64,000 nucleotides of DNA, taken from contig CM028328.1 of assembly GCA_016647705.1 (NCBI GenBank), positions 38,168,501 through 38,232,500 of the forward strand. Reading direction: 5' to 3'. The stretch comes from Eucommia ulmoides (taxonomy: Eukaryota; Streptophyta; Magnoliopsida; Garryales; Eucommiaceae). Below the pieces are notes generated by a model. That model had not been told where the DNA came from. It saw only the letters and a program-made list of their open reading frames with translations, and did no database searches. This document shows, one piece after another, positions 61,701 to 64,000 of the stretch; positions within the stretch are counted from its first letter, which is position 1; each line of letters starts with the position of its first letter. The translations under genes were made by a program, and so were the position numbers.

Positions 61701-61807
61701 CAAAGTGCAAGAGAAAGGCATTGTGACGGCAGTACAAGCAGTACCAGTAAGTCCAGCGGAGATGAACCTGAGGTCCATATGGAAGAAGCTATAGATAGTA
61801 ATAACAG
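22699..61807 (+). CDS. LNK2: LNK2, night light-inducible and clock-regulated coactivator; 7 exons visible, 3' end outside window
   Basis: Coding exons 22699-22722, 35243-35609, 35688-35817, 42575-42878, 60344-60427, 60852-61562 and 61650-61807 join in frame. Known LNK family blocks appear in order: N-terminal [23 protein letters not shown], acidic [40 protein letters not shown], the basic [20 protein letters not shown] region (about residues 429-448) and the C-terminal [32 protein letters not shown]1 starts differently (MSDL...), hence LNK2. By family, LNK proteins bind RVE8-type MYB factors in the nucleus and activate PRR5, TOC1 and ELF4. It has no DNA-binding domain. All exon borders are GT-AG. 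The terminal region expected after residue 592 is not seen between 61808 and 64000. The gene is unusual for its size, over 39 kb. Confidence 0.93.
23100..24115. repeat. GC-richer block in intron 1, possibly an LTR; family unknown
   Basis: Composition is clearly richer in G and C than the neighbours, with a TATA-like TATTTATAAG at about 23437. No coding domain was recognised in any frame. A solo LTR is one possibility but no TG...CA borders or target duplication could be fixed. Bases 22740-23100 hold nothing recognisable. Confidence 0.3.
24277..24976. mobile_element. Tourist-like (PIF/Harbinger) MITE, 700 bp
   Basis: Ends GGGTTGTGTTT and AAACACAACC, flanked by TAA on both sides (24274-24276, 24977-24979), the 3-bp target of PIF/Harbinger elements. 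Non-coding, AT-rich. A broken relative sits at 19146-19315. Confidence 0.75.
25062..25590. repeat. Imperfect inverted repeat block
   Basis: AATTCCGGCCACAGGCCGCC near 25118-25137 faces GGTCGGCTGTGGCTGGAATT near 25526-25545. Both sides also carry GCCACC/GGTGGC. It looks like a separate small transposon nested in 24125-25779. Confidence 0.4.
26010..28280 (-). mobile_element. Copia LTR retrotransposon remnant (3' LTR, RT, RNase H; LTR piece at 5' side)
   Basis: Reading right to left: an LTR-like piece (about 27855-28280), reverse transcriptase (about 27000-27850; [20 protein letters not shown] at its start), RNase H (about 26480-26730; KSTSGYVF-type region), a polypurine tract and a 3' LTR remnant ending at 26228 (TGTTGGATATAAGCCC on the - strand). 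Gag, protease and integrase are not seen. Heavily broken with many interruptions, so old. Its LTR belongs to the family also seen at 29040-30014, 33020-33375, 45186-47000 and 47990-48430. Bases 25780-26009 hold nothing recognisable. Confidence 0.7.
28474..28705. mobile_element. Foldback element: near-palindromic arms of about 95 bp
   Basis: Left arm 28474-28567 and right arm 28610-28705 are inverted copies at roughly 85% identity, with shared blocks such as GATTAAATTAAATTTTC, TTTTGATGAAATAGACGAAA and TTTATTTTAAT, separated by about 42 AT-rich bases. Non-coding; a MITE or foldback transposon. Bases 28281-28473 and 28706-29039 show no gene. Confidence 0.8.
29040..30014 (-). repeat. Copia LTR fragment (recurring family)
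   Basis: On the - strand it starts TGTAGGAGATAAGACTTATA at 30014, just after GGGAG, and matches the LTR at 26228 and the + strand copy at 45186 in block order, including CACTAGAACAA and ATTGGGATAAGATT. The left border was not fixed. Confidence 0.6.
30030..31505 (+). pseudogene. LINE fragment: RT C-terminus, zf-RVT, RNase H
   Basis: Shows the late RT block ([20 protein letters not shown]), GGLGIWDF, a zf-RVT region ([15 protein letters not shown]) and an RNase H-like domain ([15 protein letters not shown]) near 31315. Several in-frame stops, for example around 31282 and 31360, and frame changes break it. It was then split by the solo LTR at 31506; sequence after 32840 ([17 protein letters not shown]) continues the RNase H. 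Confidence 0.8.
31506..32839 (+). mobile_element. Solo LTR, 1.33 kb, inserted in the LINE RNase H
   Basis: Starts TGTAACGATCCGGTTTCCCA and ends GGGCCTTACA. The start resembles the - strand start of the 8886-9868 LTR, so one family. Flanking 5-mers (TTATA, GACAA) differ. LINE coding sequence on both sides fixes the borders. Confidence 0.75.
32840..33019 (+). pseudogene. LINE RNase H remainder
   Basis: Continues the RNase H reading from before the solo LTR, with [18 protein letters not shown] matching the end of plant LINE RNase H domains. Ends in a stop at 33017-33019. Confidence 0.65.
33020..33375 (-). repeat. Copia LTR fragment (recurring family)
   Basis: On the - strand, ATTATATTATCAATATTATA, GGGGTTTTGACTTTATTC and TTCGGGAC match 45930-45990, and the far end matches the TGAACCTAATGGGTCACA-type block of 46330-46390. 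Confidence 0.55.
33376..33900 (+). pseudogene. LINE fragment: endonuclease-to-RT linker
   Basis: The frame around 33690-33870 reads [17 protein letters not shown] and [20 protein letters not shown], the stretch just before the RT in plant L1-like LINEs. Broken by stops. Bases 33901-34129 carry nothing recognisable. Confidence 0.7.
34130..34830 (-). pseudogene. LINE fragment on the opposite strand
   Basis: - strand reading gives [47 protein letters not shown] and [20 protein letters not shown], the same linker region as at 33376-33900 but from another copy. At least one frame change near 34540. Bases 34831-35242 hold nothing recognisable apart from the exon 2 acceptor. Confidence 0.75.
35243..35609 (+). 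CDS. LNK2: LNK2 exon 2
   Basis: Acceptor TTATATTTCAG, then [20 protein letters not shown] and KKEWNQEG, followed by [20 protein letters not shown]. The donor is GTAGGT at 35610, or GTTGTA at 35607; both leave phase 1 and keep the frame, so the end is uncertain by three bases. Confidence 0.9.
35610..35687 (+). other. LNK2 intron 2, stop-free and divisible by three (exitron-like)
   Basis: 78 bp with GT...TTCTACAG ends. Read through, it keeps the exon 2-exon 3 frame open and would add about 26 residues including a hydrophobic run ([14 protein letters not shown]). Confidence 0.7.
35688..35817 (+). CDS. LNK2: LNK2 exon 3
   Basis: Acceptor TTTCTACAG; encodes [20 protein letters not shown] and then [20 protein letters not shown], the most recognisable LNK block. 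Donor GTAATG. Ends in phase 2, completed as Ser in exon 4. Confidence 0.95.
36069..36080. repeat. Left end of a MITE split by the hAT element
   Basis: TTGGGT here pairs with ACCCAA at 40807. Joined across the hAT insertion, the left end reads like the inverted copy of the right end. Confidence 0.4.
36801..39044 (-). pseudogene. hAT transposase (BED finger, RNase H-like core, hAT dimerisation), two nonsense codons
   Basis: One continuous frame of about 745 codons from ATG 39044. BED finger [10 protein letters not shown]...LTHANIQC; catalytic-type blocks [34 protein letters not shown] and [29 protein letters not shown]4413-like [21 protein letters not shown]-terminal dimerisation [20 protein letters not shown]. 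It is interrupted only by in-frame stops at 38031-38033 (after EGLK) and 37518-37520 (after AKGM). The N-terminal 30 residues are hydrophobic and may be intronic. By family it would bind the element ends in the nucleus and cut them. Confidence 0.92.
39267..39874 (-). repeat. Direct duplication (about 312 bp) in the transposase upstream region
   Basis: TAGTGTCTATGCAGTTGGTG recurs at about 39273 and 39586, and GGGAAGACGATCACTTGTAC at about 39440 and 39755. In addition, AATCGTGCCCTAATTT is repeated four times between 39309 and 39410. Confidence 0.85.
40196..40807. mobile_element. MITE with inverted ends, main part
   Basis: Left TCCTAAATGTACACCCCT and right AGGGGTGTACATTTAGAAG are inverted copies. 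Non-coding, with TC and CA microsatellites (40390-40465). The hAT element above inserted near its left end. Confidence 0.55.
40878..42092. mobile_element. Non-autonomous hAT element (CAAGG-end family), 1.2 kb
   Basis: Ends CAAGGTTTAAAATATC and GATTTAAAACCTTG, flanked by ATTCCTGG (40870-40877) and ATTCCTCG (42093-42100), a 7/8 target duplication. Both ends have many GTAACGG/CCGTTAC motifs like 11439-16100. No transposase. Bases 42101-42574 show no gene. Confidence 0.85.
42575..42878 (+). CDS. LNK2: LNK2 exon 4
   Basis: Acceptor ATATTTTGCAG; encodes [20 protein letters not shown] and [20 protein letters not shown], ending LLMKDK in phase 0 at donor GTAAGA. It follows the exon 3 block directly in LNK2 proteins. 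Confidence 0.93.
43222..43488 (+). pseudogene. atpB: Plastid DNA insertion: atpB fragment (NUPT)
   Basis: Reads [20 protein letters not shown], then [20 protein letters not shown] and [15 protein letters not shown], about 88 residues of chloroplast ATP synthase beta, without a start or the P-loop. A few residues differ from the usual plastid protein (PSVP for [16 protein letters not shown] for [12 protein letters not shown]), so it has been in the nucleus for some time. The frame is still open. It lies exactly between two TATATGTGTGTG-type microsatellite tracts inside LNK2 intron 4. Bases 42879-43221 show no gene. Confidence 0.93.
43500..44140 (-). pseudogene. LINE RNase H fragment
   Basis: - strand text includes [20 protein letters not shown] and FEYDNLLLV, the plant LINE RNase H domain, with stops and at least one frame change. 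Begins next to the microsatellite that follows the plastid insertion. Confidence 0.7.
44152..45000 (+). mobile_element. Copia-type element start: short LTR, PBS and leader
   Basis: LTR 44152-44309 (158 bp): starts TGTTAAAGGG, contains TATAAATAGAGG and ends TTTAACA. It is followed at once by TTGTATCAAGAGCAG, close to the Met-tRNA PBS. The downstream 700 bp are Pro/His/Ser-rich low-complexity text without a recognised gag. Fossil; the rest is missing. Confidence 0.6.
45070..45185 (-). repeat. PBS and LTR end of another Copia element
   Basis: - strand: LTR end ...CATTCCATCA, then AG, then TGGTATCAGAAGC (PBS). The LTR runs right from 45085 and is interrupted at 45186 by the next LTR. Confidence 0.5.
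45186..47040 (+). repeat. Copia LTR, recurring family, longest copy
   Basis: Starts TGTTGGATGAAACCC and shares successive blocks with the - strand copies at 26010-26228, 29040-30014, 33020-33375 and 47990-48430. Contains a perfect 20-bp tandem duplication (45641-45680) and a 122-bp tandem duplication (46138-46381). The end is unclear because an inverted copy of its terminal part follows (47080-47157). Confidence 0.6.
46138..46381 (+). repeat. Two-copy tandem duplication, about 122 bp
   Basis: GGACAATATTGGAATTGTTT (46141) and CGGGCAATATTGGAATCGTT (46264) begin two units that both run to TACAATGGAAAATA. Confidence 0.95.
46810..47146. repeat. Inverted repeat of LTR sequence, arms about 46 bp
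   Basis: Arm 46810-46855 (CTTCTAAAATCACGCCTCGG ... GTTGAAGCAC) faces arm 47100-47146 (GTGCTTCAAC ... GGCGTGATTTGAGAAG). Confidence 0.85.
47166..47842. mobile_element. Non-autonomous hAT element (CAAGG-end family), 0.68 kb
   Basis: Ends CAATGTTCTAAGTATTGGCT and GATTTATAACCTTG with subterminal CGTTACGTAA/CGTAACGG motifs as in 40878-42092. The 8-bp flanks do not match, so one side may be lost. Confidence 0.75.
47990..48430 (-). repeat. Copia LTR fragment (recurring family)
   Basis: - strand GTGACTCACAGTGGAG, TATGAACCTAATGGGTCACA and the CCCTGGACA block match 46090-46510. Bases 48431-49472 show no gene: AT-rich sequence with an 18-base G run (49097-49114) and a (GA)n run (49229-49250). Confidence 0.65.
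49473..50312. mobile_element. Non-autonomous hAT-type element, 840 bp, perfect 8-bp target duplication
   Basis: Starts TAGGGGTGAAAATCG and ends TTCTTTCACCCCTA, flanked by GCTCCATC at 49465-49472 and 50313-50320. Subterminal GGGTCGG/GGGCGG repeats resemble those of 36089-40187, the likely source family. Non-coding. Contains GGGGCGGGGCGGGGCGGG-type runs near 50191-50222. Confidence 0.93.
51962..53174. mobile_element. Non-autonomous hAT element (CAAGG-end family), 1.2 kb
   Basis: Ends CAAGGTTTTAAATCGCTG and GATATTTAAAACCTTG, with GTAACGG arrays. It interrupts the Copia gag. The 8-bp flanks GTCACCAC and GTGACATT agree only in part. Holds a (GA)n tract (52680-52712). No transposase. Confidence 0.88.
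54493..54706 (-). repeat. 3' LTR of the full-length Copia
   Basis: On the - strand TGCCGGTAAATTAGGG ... TTTCTATA. Same length as the right LTR. Confidence 0.88.
59289..59502 (-). repeat. 5' LTR of the full-length Copia
   Basis: On the - strand TGTCGGTAAATTAGGG ... TTTCTATA, then the PBS. Confidence 0.88.
59940..60135 (+). repeat. Interleaved short direct repeats with C runs before LNK2 exon 5
   Basis: AAGTCACACTTGATTCC occurs at 59941 and 60068; CCAACCATTTGTACAACCC at 60026 and 60100. Each of the latter leads into a C run (18 C at 60042-60059, 16 C at 60116-60131). Confidence 0.9.
60344..60427 (+). CDS. LNK2: LNK2 exon 5 (28 codons)
   Basis: Acceptor GGCTTTTACAG, donor GTAATT, both phase 0. 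Encodes [18 protein letters not shown] and ends VAEDK. The block is less conserved in the family, and support comes mainly from splice sites, frame and position. Confidence 0.78.
60428..60851 (+). other. LNK2 intron 5
   Basis: Contains a TA run and T run (60526-60570) and no element I recognise; one of the few LNK2 introns of normal size. Confidence 0.8.
60852..61562 (+). CDS. LNK2: LNK2 exon 6 (237 codons)
   Basis: Acceptor CATTGCACAG. Encodes [20 protein letters not shown], a Pro/Gln/Ser-rich middle with [40 protein letters not shown], and [15 protein letters not shown]. Donor after AAG is GTTCAT. This is the largest exon and holds the basic glutamine-rich region typical of the family. Confidence 0.95.
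61650..61807 (+). CDS. LNK2: LNK2 exon 7
   Basis: Acceptor TTTTGTTGCAG. Encodes [20 protein letters not shown] and then a Ser/Thr-rich stretch ending EEAIDSNN, phase 2, donor GTTTGT. Exons 6 and 7 together carry the C-terminal LNK signature. Confidence 0.95.
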
Positions 61808-62149
61808 GTTTGTGAAACGAATTGCTGTTGTCATAAATTATCACTAAAACTTCTCTTCCTCTCAAAAAGTCTCTGTTTATTTTACTTTTTTCCGTTTGGA
61901 TGAGTAATATCTGTAGAATCAGGGGCTCACCCATCTACACAAATTAAATCTGATGTGTATTGAGAGAGCCAGACAGACTCGAGAGTAATCTGGAAGGAGA
62001 ATCTGGGACGCATAGTCTTTTCCTACATTCAAATTTGCAAACTCAGAAGATAACTCATTGCTCCTATTTTCCCTCACGCTACTTGTTCCTTTCCCATCAA
62101 GCTAACCACATAGGACATAATGTGGCTGATCCCCAGCCATGCAAGTATA

Positions 62150-62757
62150 GCTGCATATTCTATAACCTCTCCACATCAAATAAAGGATTAGAAGGGCGAG
62201 AATCGGGGAGCAAAGGAATAAGGTCAGGGTGGCGGAGGGAGAACCCATTCACAATCTCAAAAGGGTTTTTGCCAGTTGAGCGATTGACCGAATTATTATA
62301 AGCAAACTCCGCAATAGGCAACAATAAATCCCAATTATTCAACTTATCACTCGCTAGACAACGAAGCAAATTACCTAGATTGTGATTGATGACCTCGGTT
62401 TGCCCATTAGTTTGGGGGTAAAAGGTTGATGAGAATTTCAGAGTGCTACCAAAAGGTTCCAAAGTGTCTTCCAAAATTAACTGACAAACTGGATATCCCG
62501 ATCTGACACAATAGAAGTAGGTAATCTATGTAATTGTACAACTTTCCTAAAAACAATTTGGCCATATGTGGTGTGTCAGTTGTCTTGGTGCAAGGGATAA
62601 AATTGACCATTTTGGAAAACCTATCCCCGAAAACTATCATTGAATCATGGCCTTGGATTGTGCGAGGTTGACCAAGGACAAAGTCCATGCTTAAATCCTT
62701 CCATGGCATGTGAGGAATAGGCAAAGGGGTGAATAAGATGCACACTCCACTCTCCAT
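62150..62757 (-). mobile_element. Gypsy integrase fragment
   Basis: - strand protein text [60 protein letters not shown] and SVNRSTGKNPFEIVNGF is the integrase core and C-terminal part of a plant Gypsy element. Broken; no LTR seen. Bases 61808-62149 show no gene and no final LNK2 exon. Confidence 0.85.
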
Positions 62758-62850
62758 TAGCTAACCAAACATCTTTAACTTGAAGATTAGACGATCTCCC
62801 ATCCACCAACAACAATTCACCCAACGAAATTGAAGCCAACCAAGTATCCC
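62750..62850 (-). pseudogene. LINE zf-RVT fragment fused to the Gypsy piece
   Basis: - strand [20 protein letters not shown] matches the LINE at 30580-30650 ([19 protein letters not shown]). The similarity ends at GCATCTTATTCACCCC, where the Gypsy integrase begins. Bases 62851-63155 hold TGTTGAATCCCACATC-type sequence with no gene. Confidence 0.75.
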
Positions 62851-63155
62851 ACTATGTTGAATCCCACATCTCTTGTGTTACCTAATAGCCTAGGAAATCT
62901 CCTCTTTGAAGGCGTCTTTTGAGGGTGAGTTAAGTCTATTGGGTTTTTGAGGGTGATTATGGGAATTTGTCTCTCACTCTCTTGTAGTTAAATCATTCGT
63001 GCAAACTAGGGGTTGCACATTTCTCATCATTCTCTCGTAGTCAAATCATCTGGGGGGTTGCACTTAAGAGCAGGTTTTAGATTCCTATCCTACATCGATC
63101 ATTTGAGAATTCCCTCATTATATAAGTCAATGGAGTTACTTCATTTGATACCATA

Positions 63156-63741
63156 TGATTTTAATTCCCTGCGCTAGTACCTTTTGGATCGAGTCCATGT
63201 GGCCTAAAATGCTTAAACCAAAGTACTTGTAGTAGGGTACTTTGTATATCAGACAATCTTTTCTGATGCTTCTGATATGGGATCTCACATATCCCTCACT
63301 CAAAGATGCGATGTACTTGTTGTGTTGACCCAGTTCATCCCCTTGGTTAGTGGTGTAGATTACCCATAAGCGGACAAAGTACAAGCAGGGTACCTACCCC
63401 GGGGTCTCTTCCCCACTCCGGAGCCTCTATTTTTCTATCAATATCGTCACGGTGTCGTTTCCAGACTAGGGTTTGCTCTGGTACCATTTGTAATGCCTTA
63501 TGCTATCCATTGTCTTAGTACTTTTGGACCGAGTCCACATGGCCCAAAATGTTTTAGTTAAGGTACTAGTAGTAGGGTACTTTATATATCAGACAACCTT
63601 TTCTAATACTTCCAATGTTGGATCTCACAATATCCCTCTCAAAAATGCAGTCCTCCTCGTGTTGACCCAGTTCATTCCTCTAATTTGTGGTGTAGATAGC
63701 AGCCCATAAACGGGCACCGGGTACAAGGTACCTACCCCGGG
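63156..63741 (-). mobile_element. TRIM-like element: LTR pair with PBS
   Basis: Direct repeats of about 250 bp (63156-63404 and 63489-63741) share blocks such as TAGTAGGGTACTTT, GTTGACCCAGTTCAT and GGTACCTACCCCGGG. The 84-bp spacer has a PBS on the - strand (TGGTACCAGAGC, 63475-63486) next to the LTR end TTACA, and a purine tract beside the other LTR. Non-coding. The LTR 5' start lacks a clear TG and no target duplication was found. Confidence 0.7.
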
Positions 63742-63797
63742 ACTTTTGGTATCAATTGCTATCTATCAAAGTAAAGCCTTTTGTCTAATGTTGGGCG

Positions 63798-64000
63798 TGT
63801 TGAATCCCCCATATATGGTGGACCATCCAATATTCGTTTGTAGTGGTACAAAGTCCACCATGCACGTGAGGGGACATGTTGAATCCCACATTGATATTAG
63901 GCCTCCCGATATCCGTTCGCAGTGGTTTTCAAAGACTACCTTGCGCATGAGAGGTCATGTTGAATCCCACATTGATATTGGGCCTTCTGATATCCGTTTG
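63798..64000 (+). repeat. Tandem array, about 80-bp unit, running off the window
   Basis: Units start TGTTGAATCCC at 63798, 63877 and 63958 (79 and 81 bp apart) and share GATATCCGTT-type and GTGGT...CAAAG blocks. Units 2 and 3 are the most alike. Confidence 0.88.

Noticed and set aside
61808-62149. Possible LNK2 terminal exon after 61807
   Set aside because: No text resembling the expected LNK2 C-terminus was found here or in the rest of the window; reading through the donor gives a stop after about 12 residues.

Overview
The window looks like nuclear DNA of a TE-rich, probably woody, eudicot. One host gene is recognisable: LNK2, a circadian-clock coactivator, on the + strand. It starts at 22699, and seven coding exons can be placed up to 61807. 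They keep one reading frame over 1,778 coding bases (592 codons plus two bases). The last exon or exons lie beyond the right edge or are missing. The gene is stretched by three very large introns: intron 1 about 12.5 kb, intron 3 about 6.8 kb and intron 4 about 17.5 kb. Nearly everything else is transposable-element (TE) material, much of it nested. The call of eudicot rests on the LNK2 sequence and the TE families; I cannot name the species.

Left flank, 1-22330. A Copia element (gag plus a 2.07-kb LTR, - strand) runs off the left edge. Next is a Tat-like Gypsy fossil (about 3600-18598, - strand). It was split by a 5.67-kb insertion with a 5-bp target duplication (4655-10327), which itself holds a 983-bp solo LTR, and by a 4.66-kb hAT transposon with a decayed BED/DUF659 transposase (11439-16100). 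A 410-bp TRIM with perfect target duplications, a Tourist-like MITE split by a solo LTR, and a low-complexity stretch follow. The LNK2 promoter region has two G-boxes, and its leader has two upstream ORFs, the second overlapping the start codon.

LNK2 introns. Intron 1 (22723-35242) holds MITEs inside MITEs, pieces of a Copia family whose LTR recurs across the window, a foldback element, three LINE fragments and a solo LTR. Intron 2 is 78 bp, divisible by three and free of stops. Intron 3 (35818-42574) holds a 4.1-kb hAT transposon with a perfect 8-bp target duplication and a transposase broken by only two nonsense codons, nested in a MITE, plus a short hAT relative. Intron 4 (42879-60343) holds a plastid atpB fragment, a LINE, several Copia LTR pieces, three more hAT-type insertions, and a Copia element interrupted by both a hAT element and a complete 5.0-kb Copia with 214-bp LTRs.

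Right end, 61808-64000. A Gypsy integrase piece is joined to a LINE piece, followed by a TRIM-like LTR pair and an 80-bp tandem array running off the edge.

No RNA gene or CRISPR array was seen. All family calls are from reading translated motifs, termini and target duplications by eye, with no database search.
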